Assembly (NCBI RefSeq): GCF_012273895.1
Contig: NW_024045131.1
Coordinates: 2,924,741-2,988,740, forward strand
From: Zerene cesonia
Lineage: Eukaryota > Arthropoda > Insecta > Lepidoptera > Pieridae
Direction of reading: 5' to 3'
Length of the DNA: 64,000 nt
In this document: positions 1-10,535 of the stretch, in pieces
Layout of the letters: each line of letters opens with the position of its first letter
Numbering within the stretch: position 1 is the first letter of the stretch
The notes under the pieces: model-generated
The model's input: only the letters and a program-made list of their open reading frames with translations
The model's database searches: none
Told to the model about the DNA's origin: nothing
Made by a program: the position numbers and the translations under genes

Positions 1-108
1 GCTGTTTTTTAAATATAGAGTGATTCAAAAGAAAGGTTTTAAATATGTTAATTACATCTATTAAACTACTCCGAATTTAACGCATACGAAGCCGCGGGCA
101 AACACTAG
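1..108 (+). mobile_element. Helitron-like H2, left end cut by window
   Basis: H2 family 3' two-thirds. It reads through the family block 'gattcaa..gaaaggttt' and 'ctattaaactactccgaat' to 'gaagccgcgggcaaa' and ends in CTAG (105-108) followed by T. Other H2 copies start TCACTACATAGT; here that start lies outside the window. Non-autonomous, no coding capacity. Confidence 0.75.
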
Positions 109-385
109 TATAAAAATAAAACCGAAGTGCAAAACGGCAAACTCAATGGAGCAATAAATTTTCAAACTGCAACATTGTAATTACATAAGTTATATTAATT
201 GGATGTCACGCTCGCCGCGGTTGCATTTTAAATTTAATGAGTTTTTCGACTTGCAAATTTCGCGATTTATTTCAAGGGCGCGGTTTTAATGAGGTGCATC
301 TCTTGAATTAATTTCATTTCGTTACTAAGAAAAACGTTATATATTCTTGTACTCCTTATAAGATATATCTATACTAGATATTTAT
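109..385. other. AT-rich spacer, nothing recognised
   Basis: No frame, repeat family or motif recognised. Confidence 0.5.
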
Positions 386-576
386 TATGTGGGAGTCGAG
401 CACGCTTCGGCACGAATTGGGCCAGCTCGCACCGGGGAAGTACCACATCCCCACAGAAAACCGGCGTGAAATAGTGGCATGCCACTGTGTTTCGTACGGT
501 GAGTGGGGGAGCCGGAGGCCCGTTTTCCTTTTCCTCACCCGTCCTAGTCCATTCATCCTAGACATAAAAAAAAAAA
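386..576 (+). mobile_element. SINE S1 (Metulj-like), internally deleted
   Basis: Starts at the S1 head (gtgggagtcgagcacgcttc) and runs through 'cggcgtgaaatagtggcatg' and 'gtgagtgggggagccgg'. It then jumps near 556 straight to the S1 3' end (gacataaaaaaaaaa). The middle region with the 'gggcggtggt' block is missing. Resemblance to the lepidopteran Metulj SINE is from memory of that family; intact copies here are 320-345 bp. Confidence 0.75.
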
Positions 577-775
577 CTAGATATCCTAACGTGTCTTCGG
601 CCACGTATTTTAATGAAAACCCGCTTAGTATCCGCTTTATTGCCGGGATACAAACCACCCCGTGTTCGTTTTCGAGTCTTAAACTATATTCATACCAAAT
701 TTCATCGAAATCGATTCAGTAAAAGCGTAACAGATAGGACAGAGATACTTTCGCATGTACAATATTAGTAGGGAT
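577..775 (-). mobile_element. Helitron-like H8 fragment
   Basis: Reverse-orientation block with 'ataccaaatttcatcgaaat', 'cgattcagtaaaagcgtaac' and the terminal 'aatattagtagggat', the reverse complement of a Helitron 5' end. The CTAG end near 576-580 is only inferred. Confidence 0.5.
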
Positions 776-788
776 ACTAGCTTTTCGT

Positions 789-1000
789 CGCCGACCACCT
801 TGGTCGTGGTGGACCGTGGAGTATTATCATCGATGGGGTCTTGGGTTCGATTCCCGGTGGGGACTCACAAAAAATATCCCGTTCTGGCAGGACACAAAAC
901 GCTGATCTCTTATTTGCTCATAGAGAAAAATGGCGAAATAAATAAATATCATCTGTCCTTTACCCCACTAGGGGGCAGGGGACGTCACTTTTTATACAAG
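789..1000 (+). mobile_element. SINE S2 (tRNA-derived)
   Basis: tRNA-like pol III B box GGTTCGATTCC at 844-854, then 'cggtggggac', an A-run, the family block 'ctggcaggacacaaaacgct' and the terminal 'ccccactaggggg...cgtcacttttt'. The A-box half is diverged. Non-coding retroposon. Confidence 0.75.
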
Positions 1001-1251
1001 TTTTCCACCAGTAGTTTCGCGCGTGTTGTCATAATTCGCATAGCTCCGCTCCCGAGGGAATTCCCGGATTAAACCTGGTGAACATGGCGGATTTTTAAAA
1101 TTTTTTTTTTACACTTTTTTAAAATTCAGAAATATGTAGTTATGATTAATTACAAAGTGCAAGACTTATAAACTAGTTTATTTATTATAATATTAGTAGT
1201 AAGAATTAGGAACAAGACATATATTGTATAACAAGACATATAAAAAAATAA

Positions 1252-1486
1252 TCACACTTATATACTATTATACGTGTGAAAGTTTGTTTGTTTGTATATC
1301 TAATATTTATCCGAGATATTTATCCGTCGGTCACGCTGAAACTACTGAACTGATTTTGATTAAATTTGGTATACAGACAGGGTGTGAGCTGAATTATGTG
1401 ATAGGATACTTTTTATCCCAATTATATGCTCTGTTGGAATAAAACAGGAATCTTGATATCCGGGCAACGCCGGGACGAGAGTCTAG
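1252..1486 (+). mobile_element. Helitron-like H3
   Basis: Begins TCACAC and ends 'cgggacgagagtCTAG' followed by T. Internal family blocks: 'gtgaaagtttgtttgtttg', 'cacgctgaaactactgaac', 'ggtatacagacagggtgtga', 'atgctctgttggaataaaac', 'gatatccgggc'. A short internal duplication of 'atatttatccg' interrupts the 5' part. Confidence 0.75.
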
Positions 1487-1883
1487 TATATTATAAGGCA
1501 TAAATATTACCACTCGAAACATAATCAAAAGAACAAATCTTCGTATACTAAAATTTTTTTGACTATTTTTAAAAAGGTCACTACGCGTAGCACTTCCGTA
1601 GCAATGTACAGGAAGATTTCGTAGCGAACACCGCGTAGCGGATACGTTGTATGCGCTACGTGGTCTCAATTTTATAAGGATATTTGAAATTCCCACGAAC
1701 AAGGAATGCATAAAATATTTGTTGGAGAGCTTAGAAGAAAGCCGTAGAGGAAGGAAATGTTTATATAAGTTAAGAAGTTATAGCTTAGAATGCTTGTAAG
1801 TTGTAAGTTCGTTTTAAAATATTTTACGGCTATAATTCAGTGTTTTTAAAACCCTTGCTCGTTAAGGATTTCTTCTGTTACTA
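1487..1883. other. Spacer with GCGTAGC-motif cluster
   Basis: Between 1580 and 1670 the string cgtagc or its complement recurs at least five times (1586, 1606, 1620, 1634, 1656 region) with 12-22 bp spacing. No coding potential. The remainder is AT-rich. Confidence 0.4.
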
Positions 1884-1885
1884 TA

Positions 1886-3447
1886 GTCCGGTCATTATAC
1901 GATATTGAAATAACAAAAATTCCGACAGAGCTGAATTTTGGTGAAGACCTTTATTTTACTTTAAAAAATAAAAATTTGAAAGTCCCCAGCTGTCCCATGA
2001 GTGCTTCAAAAGTTATTCGGGGTCAAAGGTCAAACTTTTAGGTTTTTTGAGTTTTTCTCAAAAACCGTATTTTATTCAAAAAATACCTCAGACGAAATTT
2101 GTAGATCTCAAAATTGTCTGCAAATATAGTTCTCATGATTTTTTCTCCAAGTATAACCGTTCCTCAGATATCACGATTATAAATCACGTTTATATAATGT
2201 GCACACATCAGCCTCGTATACACACATTGAGGTACTTAAGCAACCAAAAGTCCTGTTTGTGTCTCTTTTAATAACAATAATAACAAGCGCCTTGTGGCGA
2301 GGTGTCGAGAAGTAGCGACCCCGCGAACTAGAATGCTCCCGGGGGAGGTCTTCGTCTCCGGCTTGCCTTAACCGGCCGACCAGAGTGGAGTTGCGAAAGC
2401 TTTTAGCTCGAAGGGTGAATGCCAAGCTTAAGTGGCGAGTGGACACGTGGATACACGTGATGCTGGACCCTCACGGAGCGCGTGATCGTCGTTTAAAGTC
2501 CAGCGACGCCTCTCCACCCTTAGCTGCTCACGACATGTTGCCCTCTTGTTGCTATTTTATAGCGACTTTTTAGAGGACCCATTTGTGAGAGGGCGACTCA
2601 CCGTCTGCCAATATGTTTTTACTAACTAATATGTAGTAGAAAGGCAGACGTCATTGTTCCCATAGACCCAGTTACCAATCCATTTAGGACCTCCGTTCCA
2701 TAGCCCAGTTTTATTCCTTACCGTTTTTGCAATAGTAGGACTATCTAGGATAATCCGCGGCCTGCCTAGGGCTGTTATGGGCACTACATATTTAAGTGAT
2801 TAATATTTGACAAAAAATATCGCAATTTTGCTTCATTTGCTCAAAACTTTTGTTACTTGTGGATTGTAATAAATAAGTATATTCATTCGAACAGAACGTT
2901 TAAGATTTAAAGACGCAGGCACATGAACGGAGCCACATGGACAATAGAGTAGGTAGCCAGATGATATATTGAAGGCCATATTAGTAGAGGGGATTTTCGA
3001 AGGGACTAACACACATTAAAATATATTGTATTTCCAGAATGCAATTCATAAAAGAGACAAAAACAGGATGTTTTACTTGTTTAAGTACCTGAATGTGTGA
3101 ATACGTGGCTTATGTGTGCACATTATATTACGTGACTCTTGGAATCGTGATATCTGAGGAACGGTAACACTTAGAGAAAAAATCATTAGGACTGTTTTTG
3201 TAAAGAATTTCAAGATCTATAAATTTGGTCTGAAGTATTTTTTTGATAAAAGTTACGGTTTTTGAGAAAACCTCAAAATACCTAAAATTTTGACCTTTGA
3301 CCCCGAATAACTTTTGATGCACTTATGGGAGAGATGGGGACTTTCGAATTTTTGTTTCTTATAGTGAAATAAAGGTCTTCACCAAAATTCAGCTCTGTCG
3401 GAATTTTTGTTCTTTCATTACTGTTTTCAGGTCTAAATTGACCGGAC
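1886..3447. mobile_element. Long-TIR DNA element (LT) with GC-rich cargo
   Basis: Two long inverted arms, about 385 bp left (1886-2270) and about 400 bp right (3049-3447). They start GTCCGGTCA and end TGACCGGAC, each flanked by TA (1884-1885 and 3448-3449). The arms are clearly homologous but diverged, e.g. 'ttccgacagagctgaatttt' left against its complement at 3385-3404. The unpaired centre (about 2280-2780) is GC-richer and unlike the arms. TA flanks fit a Tc1/mariner-type or fold-back element. No transposase frame is present. Confidence 0.75.
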
Positions 3448-3449
3448 TA

Positions 3450-4039
3450 CTAGAAACAACCTGACTTGATTATTTAAGATGATTGCATGTTTTGATATTT
3501 CTTGATTTAAATTTTTTATTATTAAAAAAAGTCAAAAAATAAATTATTTGGTTTACACGAAAGGAGCATAAACACATAGAATTTATAATATCATTATTTT
3601 AGAAGAAAATAAGGTTAAAATTTCTGTACGAGATTTTTCCTGGTATTTACGCCAGAGTGCCTTTATATTAAATAAGTTTACAGAGGATTACGTATAGGAA
3701 ATTTCGCAACGTATTTCCCTTTAGATTAATCATTTCGGTCCAAAAGGATTTTAACGGTAAGCTATTAGCGATACTGAACAAACTTTTATAATCTGTGGAT
3801 TATTGTATGCTTCATTTATTATTTTCATTTCTCACAGCCTCACCACAAACTTTTGTATCTGGTGATATATCTTTTCTCTAAACTGTTGATTGGTTCCGAG
3901 GGTGGAGACCTGGTGATCTGTTATACTGGGTAATATCCATTTCAAACACTAGTTCTCCAGCCTCAGCTAATTTTTGATAATTTTTTATATATACATACTG
4001 TCATGTGATTTTGAATTGTGAGGAGAAATAAAAAATTAA
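3450..4039. other. AT-rich spacer
   Basis: No frame or repeat family recognised. Confidence 0.4.
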
Positions 4040-4194
4040 TCTATACTAATATTATAAAGCTGAAGAGTTTGTTTGAACGCAGTAATCTCAGGAACTACTG
4101 GTCCGATTTTGTAGTGTAGTGTTAGATAGTCCACTTATTGAGGGAGGCTATAGGCTATATGTGTACCACGGACGAAGAAGGGGCGGACCGCTAG
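4040..4194 (+). mobile_element. Helitron-like H4
   Basis: Starts TCTATACTAATATTATAAAG and ends 'ggggcggaccgCTAG' followed by T. Carries the H4 core 'tctcaggaactactggtccg', the 'ttagatag..cacttattgagg' block and 'ggctatatgtgtaccacgg'. Confidence 0.85.
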
Positions 4195-4426
4195 TCATTA
4201 AATAAATAATTTTACTTTACGTTATCAACTTATCAGTGTGTGAAACTATTCGATATAATAAACTATAGTATACGACATGCAGGACAGTGCGTATAAACTA
4301 TTTTTATATCCTTCTTAATTATATGGACTGTCCAGTAGAAAAATTTAATTAGCTCGAATGAGAGGAAGTTGCAAATAAGAAATAACCGTTTTTGCGAATC
4401 GGCTTATTTGACATATACAAAATATA

Positions 4427-4607
4427 TCTTAATATATATAAATCTCGTGTCACAATGTTTGTCCTCAATGGACTCCTAAACCACTTAACCGATTATAATA
4501 AAATTCGCACACCATGTGCAGTTCGATCCAACTTGAGAGATAGGATAGTTTATATTATTTCAATTACGATAAATGTCTGCCCGGGCGGAGCCGGGGCGTG
4601 CAGCTAG
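4427..4607 (+). mobile_element. Helitron-like H5a
   Basis: Starts TCTTAATATATATAAA, then 'ctcgtgtcacaatgtttgtc', 'atagtttatattatttcaat', and ends 'gggcggagccggggcgtgcagCTAG'-type terminus. Its CTAG abuts the start of the next Helitron with no spacer. Confidence 0.85.
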
Positions 4608-4772
4608 TCTTATATATAAAATTCTCGTGTCACAATGTTAGTTACCGAACTCCTCCGAAACGGCTTGACTGATTTTGATGAAATTTTTTGTGCTTATCCG
4701 GTATCTATGAGAATCGGCCAACATCTATTTTTCATACCCCTAAATGAGGTAGAACAGCGTTTTCCGGGATAG
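4608..4772 (+). mobile_element. Helitron-like H5b, 3' end decayed
   Basis: Begins TCTTATATATAAAATTCTCG directly after the CTAG of the preceding element. Family blocks 'cctccgaaacggcttgactg', 'tgcttatccggtatctatga', 'gaatcggccaacatc'. The 3' end reads 'gttttccgggatag' instead of 'gtttgccgggtgcagCTAG'. Confidence 0.8.
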
Positions 4773-4920
4773 AAATACACAAACAAGAAAGCTAATCTAA
4801 TATCCAACATTTCACCAAATAACCAGTCCATAAAAATACTCCGGTACCTCAATTTTCAGTACAGATAACTGGGATGAGTTCAAAAGACCCGTAATTCTGT
4901 TATGAGCTCGGTGGCCGGAT

Positions 4921-4950
4921 GCGCCGCCATCTTGCCACGTCATTTCCGGC
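4921..4950. promoter_or_regulatory. GC-rich motif cluster (YY1/Pho-, CRE-, ETS-like)
   Basis: In 30 bp: CCGCCATCTTG (YY1/Pho-like), CACGTCA (CRE/E-box-like) and TTTCCGG (ETS-like), in otherwise AT-rich sequence. Motif matching only; no transcript or exon is visible nearby. Confidence 0.25.
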
Positions 4951-5089
4951 CTGACTTAACTTGGATCTGATACGGCACTCAAGGAATTTCGTACTTAGTC
5001 TGTTAATACTTAGTTTGCTTCAAATTTCAGTGTCTAGCTATGAATTATTGGATTTTGGTGTTATAAAATGGATACACTCTCTTGTCGGA

Positions 5090-5200
5090 CTATAATCTGT
5101 CTCTGTAGCAAATTCCATGCAGAACGGATCAGTCATTTTTACATGAAAGAGTAACGAACATTATAAACATTTAGTACGTCAGTATGAAGATTCCTGTCCC
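5090..5200 (-). mobile_element. Helitron-like H8 fragment
   Basis: Contains 'cggactataatctgtctctg', 'gcaaattccatgcagaa' and 'catgaaagagtaacgaacat', matching the middle of H8 copies at 34477 and 55635. Neither terminus is preserved. Confidence 0.5.
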
Positions 5201-5468
5201 AATTTCTATGTATATTTTTTTTAAGTTGTTTTTATGTTAATTTTTAAGTTTTGATGTTGTTGTGTGGCAATAAGGCTTGGTTTCTTTCTGTTTCTTACAT
5301 ATACTCAGAAACATCTAGAATCTAGAACATCTCTAATCAGGATAAACACGTGTTATTTAATTTCGTATACAGTGTGTTTGATAAAATTAATATGTAAGAA
5401 AAATATAAAGTTAAATGTTAACATGTCAATTAAGGGACGCCATCTGCGAGTTTCTTCGCAATATCCTA

Positions 5469-5664
5469 TCCTACTAATATTATAAATGCGAAAGTTTGAT
5501 AGGATATGTGTATGTTTGTTACTCTTTCACACAAAAACTGCTGAACCGATTGCAATGAAATTTGGTACGTAGATAGCTGGACAACTAGAATAACACATCA
5601 CTTATTATCCCGATATTTCTACGGAATACAGACTTACGCGGGTAAAACCGCGGGGCGCAGCTAG
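5469..5664 (+). mobile_element. Helitron-like H1, complete
   Basis: Reference copy for H1. 5' end TCCTACTAATATTATAAATG; blocks 'gcgaaagtttg', 'gttactctttcac', 'ctgctgaaccgattgcaatg', 'aaatttggtacgtagatagc', 'tggacaactagaataaca', 'tatcccgatatttctacgg'. The 3' end has a GC hairpin (in other copies CGCGG-gtgaaa-CCGCG), then 'gggcgcagCTAG'. Flanks A (5468) and T (5665) fit Helitron insertion between A and T without target duplication. No RepHel coding. Confidence 0.9.
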
Positions 5665-5683
5665 TTACGTGATAAACTTACAA

Positions 5684-5747
5684 ATGGCGGTGGTGTACGC
5701 TTACCATCAGCCGAACCACCAGCTCAGATACCGTATGACATAAAAAA
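5684..5747 (+). mobile_element. SINE S1, 3' fragment
   Basis: Only the last ~65 bp: 'ggcggtggtgtacgcttacc', 'accaccagctcag', 'tatgacataaaaaat'. Confidence 0.7.
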
Positions 5748-6020
5748 TATATTATGTAAGAATACTTTATATTATACATACTTTAATCTGTCACTTAAAA
5801 TAGCAGATAACATACAATCAATGTATTCTTGAATAATCCCTCTTGATATAATGAATGCTATAAAAAACTGTCCGTCTGTTTCTTCTTCGCCTAAAACAAT
5901 ATTGATTAAATTTAGTACAAAGACAGTCCTGAATCGATATAGGAAAGTTTTTATCCCGCGAATACTACGAGTATAGGGGCTGTATGGATAAAAACCATAG
6001 GCTTATTAAATTCTCTTTAT

Positions 6021-6190
6021 TCACACTAATATTATAAATGTGAAAGTTTGTTTGTTTGTATATTTGTCAAGCACTCTGAAACGGATGTTAATGAAATTTG
6101 GTATACAGACAAGGTATGAGCTGACTTGGGTGATAGGATATCTATGTCCCAATTAAATGCTCCCTTGGGATAAAGCAGGAATAGACAGCC
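6021..6190 (+). mobile_element. Helitron-like H3, 3' truncated
   Basis: Starts TCACACTAATATTATAAATG and keeps 'ggtatacagacaaggtatga' and 'cccttgggataaagcaggaa'. The 'gatatccgggcggagccggg...CTAG' end is replaced by unrelated sequence. Confidence 0.75.
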
Positions 6191-6242
6191 TTTGGAACAT
6201 TTGTAAATGTCCCAATTCCACGCGGGCAATATATATACATAT

Positions 6243-6457
6243 ATATATATAAGAAAGTGGTGTTAGTTACACTATTTATAACTGAAAAACGGATTAACCA
6301 ATTTGGCTGGAAATTTGTGCAGAGGTAGCTTGGACCCAGGAGACGGACATAGGATAGTTTTTATCCCGGAAATCCCACGGGAACGGGAACATGCGAGAGA
6401 AACCCCGGGTCTAAGTTTCCTGCGACTACGCGGGCATAGCCTCGGGCGGATAGCTAG
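6243..6457 (+). mobile_element. Helitron-like H6
   Basis: 'gtgttagttacactatttat', 'aacggattaaccaatttggc', 'gacggacataggatagtt', 'acgggaacatgcgagag', ending 'gggcggatagCTAG'. A second short 3'-end-like piece (gccgcgggcggttaaCTAG) follows at 6492-6511, suggesting a duplicated terminus. Confidence 0.75.
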
Positions 6458-6511
6458 TATATGTATAACAATACTCTGACAACACAGGCAATGCCGCGGG
6501 CGGTTAACTAG

Positions 6512-6891
6512 TATATTGTATTTTGTCGCCACATTACCAGTAATGTCTTTAATGACAAATGCACAGAAAAGCCTCTCTAATTATAGTGCTTTATCGTTCG
6601 AGGTTTTTCTTTGAATGCTAAATGCGTTTATGCTTATTTTAAACTTATTTCGGAAGCGAATGCAAAAAAGCTTTTGTGAAGGAAAAAAGCGGTAGAGTCC
6701 ATTATTTTTAAAACGTTCACTGTCTATAAGAATTTAAAGCTTTTGCAGCTTTCAATGCGCAAATTATTTCAGTAATTTTTATCTATAATTGTTGAGCATT
6801 TTTGTTAAAGCTTTTGATTATAAATATGAAATTTATGAACAGGCTTTCTACAGTGATTAATCTTTTTTATAAAATCTGTTTATATATGTAA
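6512..6891. other. AT-rich spacer
   Basis: Nothing recognised. A reverse Helitron terminus (CTAG then 'cttgcagcctgtagccgcg') begins at 6892 and fades by about 7030. Confidence 0.4.
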
Positions 6892-7373
6892 CTAGCTTGC
6901 AGCCTGTAGCCGCGTGGTGAAGTAATTTCCATGATTAAGTTCATAGTTCAAATAAAACACATCTTTTTTATACCAAACACCCGGATAAAAGTTTTCGCCG
7001 ACTACAAGTCGCGCAGTTCAAACAGAGACTTGTTTGATCTGTAGATAATGTATACTCTCGAATTCTCCTTCAACTCTGCTTTTTGTATGATTTATTGACT
7101 TCGAAAATATTTCAGCTAGTTCTCTAATGTAATCAAAATATCGTTTGTATGTTTTATGAGTTTATATACGACTACCCGTGTAGTTACAGAAAAGTAAGAC
7201 ATTGCAGAGTTTTTGACCCGCGTAATTCCCGTCTCCGTGTGAATTCTGGGTAGGAAATTTCTCAGGTCTCAACCTGTCTCCGCAACAAATTTCATCCAAA
7301 TGTATTGCCTAAAGGCAAGGTAAAGGTAAGGAAGAGATAGGCAGAGAGAGTAACTTTTGTATTTAAAATATAG

Positions 7374-7500
7374 CCCGCGGCGTCATTCGCGTACCAGGGG
7401 AAAAGTATACGTATACGTATCCAGACTATAATCTCTATGACAAATTTCATGAAGATATAAGGAGCTATTACGCGTAAAAGAGTCAAAAATATCCATACAT
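7374..7500 (-). mobile_element. Helitron-like H8 fragment
   Basis: 'gcccgcggcgtcattcgcgt', 'ccagactataatctctatga', 'acgcgtaaaagagtc'. Preceded at about 7170-7360 by another decayed reverse Helitron-like block. Confidence 0.5.
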
Positions 7501-8125
7501 TCTTAAGGACTATCGCGATTAATGAATGAATGAAATGAAATTAATTTATTCGCACGAAAAGTGGCTATACCCTAGTGGTTTTATGTAAATAAAACGTAGG
7601 TATAAAATAAACAATATACTTATAATATTAGAAGGACATTAATTAGAGATTTTCTCTAGTCTACGGTACCGTTATGCTGAAAGGTCAAATTACCCGAAGA
7701 ACTACTACTAGAACAAACAACAATATAAAAAACATTAAAACAATATACAAAGAACATTGTATTTATAAAATTTTATGTTTAAAATACTGAATAACTCTCG
7801 AGGGTGGTATGATACCACTCTACAACCAACACGTGTAGCATCAATGAAAAAATCGCAAATTACGCGGCAAAAACCACGCTTTTCCATTCCCACGACATTT
7901 CGCACGTCGTTTTTTGCAACAATCGAATTTGCCTTAACGTTTATTTTGCTTCAAATTGTACTGAATACAAATTTGATATCGGATGACACACGAACTCCCC
8001 AAACCTTTAGGCATAACTTGTTATTTCGTAGCAACGTGGCGCCAAAGTTGTTTTATGTCTCCAACCCAAGATCGAGGACGGATTGAGAAGTTTTGTATTT
8101 ATCAGAGACGTAAATATAATAATCA
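7501..8125. other. Spacer with one unexplained frame
   Basis: An AATG-rich microsatellite lies near 7522-7545. An open frame at 7775-8086 (+) predicts about 103 residues with one hydrophobic segment near residues 50-63. It has no recognised domain, no splice or promoter signal, and could be chance. Confidence 0.3.
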
Positions 8126-8165
8126 CTACATAGTATGAAACAAAGTCGCTTTCTCTGTCCCTATG
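8126..8165 (+). mobile_element. Helitron-like H2, 5' fragment
   Basis: The first ~40 bp of H2 (cactacatagtatgaaacaa, gtcgctttctctgtccctat), then unrelated sequence. 8166-8660 beyond it shows nothing recognised. Confidence 0.6.
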
Positions 8166-8660
8166 AGTAAATTAATCCTTTTTTAATTTACCAGGCCCTT
8201 ATCATATATTTAGCGTACCTAACTATCAAAGGATTGTCTCCTATAAGGAGAAAAACGTGTTAAAATTAAAAACATGATCCTTTCTGGCCTCCGGATGGAA
8301 CCCTCATGGATTCGTCATGACTATCTGTCCTTCCGTATCAGAGCCACTTCACCGGCATACGCGAACAAAACCAGGACACTGCTAGTATCTGTCTTAATCC
8401 GGCCCTTATATATCGAGCGCGGAACAAACACTCTATGCCCCAGTCCTGTCTGTATTGTGTTGTAAACACAGAACTGACTCACTAGGAAATGATTTAAGGT
8501 AGCCTAGGTTTAGCTTAGTTTGTTAGTCTTAGACTAATATTAAAGATAGAATACGTGGTAATGTATTCTTCTATTTCATTATATTATCCAACTAATATAT
8601 AAAAAGAAATCAAACTTTAAACGGATTTAAAAAGCGTTTTTCAGGGTATCAAACTATTTA

Positions 8661-8876
8661 TCTACACTAATATTATAAAGAGGAAAACTTTGTTTGTTTG
8701 GTTGTAATGAATAGGCTCAAAAACTACTGGACCGATTTTAAAAATTCTTTCACCATTCGAAAGCTACATTATCCACGAGTAACATAGACTATATTTTAGT
8801 TTGGAAAAAAATAGGGTTCCGTAACATTATCTTTATCAATATTCTATGGCGTTGCGAAGTTCGCCGGGACAGCTCG
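8661..8876 (+). mobile_element. Helitron-like H4
   Basis: Starts TCTACACTAATATTATAAAG, with 'aaactactggaccgatttta', 'aattctttcaccattcgaaa'. Ends 'cgccgggacagCTCG', so the terminal CTAG has a point change. Confidence 0.75.
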
Positions 8877-8946
8877 TAACTTATAATTTGGATATAGCCA
8901 GTGCTTTTGTTTTTTTAATAGTTTAGCTAACTAGCTTAAGCTTTAA

Positions 8947-8990
8947 CTAGCTTTTGTCCGCGACTTTGCACGCGTAAAATTCGGATTAAA
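8947..8990 (-). mobile_element. Helitron-like H2, 3' fragment
   Basis: Reverse CTAG (8947-8950) followed by 'cttttgtccgcgactttgca', the family 3' end. It stops after about 45 bp. Confidence 0.55.
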
Positions 8991-9267
8991 ATTGTTTTTC
9001 TATAAATTTTTATCTTACAAACAGTATTTTATTAGATAATTAAAATAGTATTAAAGTAAGTATAACATAACTAACTTAACTATGATTACGATCCGCAATG
9101 AACTTAATTGACCAACCACTTAGAGCGAGCATTCTTCAGTTAAGTTAGCTCTCAAGTATAACTTGACATGAAAGCTTTTAGTTCATATAATGTTGAGTTA
9201 AGTGCGATGTTAAGTTAGTCTCGATTACAGTTTTGTAATACCAAATCCTACTTTATCTAGCAAGATT

Positions 9268-9300
9268 TTTCACCGACTTGAAAAAAGGAGGCTAAACTTC
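9268..9300 (+). repeat. ACC repeat fragment
   Basis: 'caccgacttgaaaaaaggag': one of several occurrences in the window of an ACCGACTTCAAAA-headed interspersed repeat (see 22008, 37433, 54858). Confidence 0.45.
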
Positions 9301-9945
9301 AAAATAATTTTATTATAATTTTTAAATATACTATTTTTGTTAAATGTACTTTTTCTAATATTAGACCATAATTTTGTTTTTTGCTTATTACATCAGAACT
9401 TACGAAAGGATTAACCGATTTTGATTTGATTTAGGTTTTCCGCATAAAAACTATTACTAAAGATGTCTATATTAATAAAAACAAATCACCAAACGTGTTG
9501 ATAAAAGTAAAACTCGAGAACGGCTCGACCCATTCGTGCAATATTTTTTTTAAGATTTCTTAAAAATGTACAACAGGTGAAGCCAGGGTAGACGCTAAAG
9601 AAGAATAAAACGAAAGGGAAACAAAAGTTCTCCTTACCTTCAAAAAGGCAAATGGGCCGAATTTTCTAGATGATTTCTTTGAAGCAAAAAATATTTTGCG
9701 CAAACAAGTCCGAAATTCCACTGGAAACATTAACATAATACAGGACTTCGTAGAACTGCGTTATATTTGATATTTTTTATTATTATATTAATATATTTGA
9801 TATTTGGAAGGGTTCGCTTCTATCAAATTTATTTATTACATTATGTATTTGTAATTATACTGCACAAAAAACAATGTTTATTCAACACCATATAATTAAG
9901 TTATCGAAATCTTGACACAAACAAAAAATAACTTGAATTGAAGAC

Positions 9946-10091
9946 TTTTTAACGGATTTTAAGCGCGATTTATTCATTATATTATTGACCCGACGTTTCG
10001 AACACTTTACAGCGAGCGTTATCACGGGGAGACTGTTGTCTTTAATTTCAAAATGTATAATACTCGCGTAAAATCAAACGCAAGAAAATAC
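9946..10091 (-). mobile_element. PAL-A copy, one arm
   Basis: Contains 'tttttaacggattttaagcg', 'ttattgacccgacgtttcga', 'acactttacagcgagcg', the palindrome centre 'cacggggagactg', and the outer block 'tactcgcgtaaaatcaaacg'. Only one of the two arms is present. No clear target duplication here. Confidence 0.65.
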
Positions 10092-10327
10092 TGCAATATA
10101 TCTTTCTAAACATTATTATGTAAATCGCATAAAAATTAAGAAGCTAATGTTTATAAAATAAAGATTAATGTCACCACAAACTCTCGTTAAGATAATGCCT
10201 CGGAAATATTCAAAAAAAGGGTTTTGGGTTAAGTTTGCAATAAGGAAAATTAATAAATTAATGCGAAAACATTATAAGCTGAGATGGGTTAGGAAGATAT
10301 TAAATTAAATTTCTTCATTGTTTGATA

Positions 10328-10509
10328 TCGCTACATAGTATAAAACAAAGTCGCTTTGTCTGTGTGTCCCTATGCATGCTTAAATCTTTAAAACTTCGGA
10401 TTTTGTTTTTATTAATAGATAGAATGATTCAAGAGATTTTTTAATATGTTTAATTACATGTATTAAACTACTCTGAATTTAACACATGTGAAGCCGCGGG
10501 CAAAGCTTG
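10328..10509 (+). mobile_element. Helitron-like H2, near complete
   Basis: Starts TCGCTACATAGTATAAAACA. Has 'gtcgctttgtctgtgtgtcc', 'taatagatagaatgattcaa', 'ctattaaactactctgaatt', 'gtgaagccgcgggcaaag' and a terminal CTTG in place of CTAG. Confidence 0.85.
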
Positions 10510-10535
10510 TTGATGGATAATTACCTTGTGTTTGT

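Noticed and set aside
3415..3435. Second ratchet site (gttttcag|gtctaa)
   Set aside because: The donor half is poor (GTCTAA) and the site lies in the right TIR of the LT element, outside the proposed intron.
7775..8086. 103-residue frame with one hydrophobic segment
   Set aside because: No domain, splice or promoter support; kept only as a note in the spacer entry.
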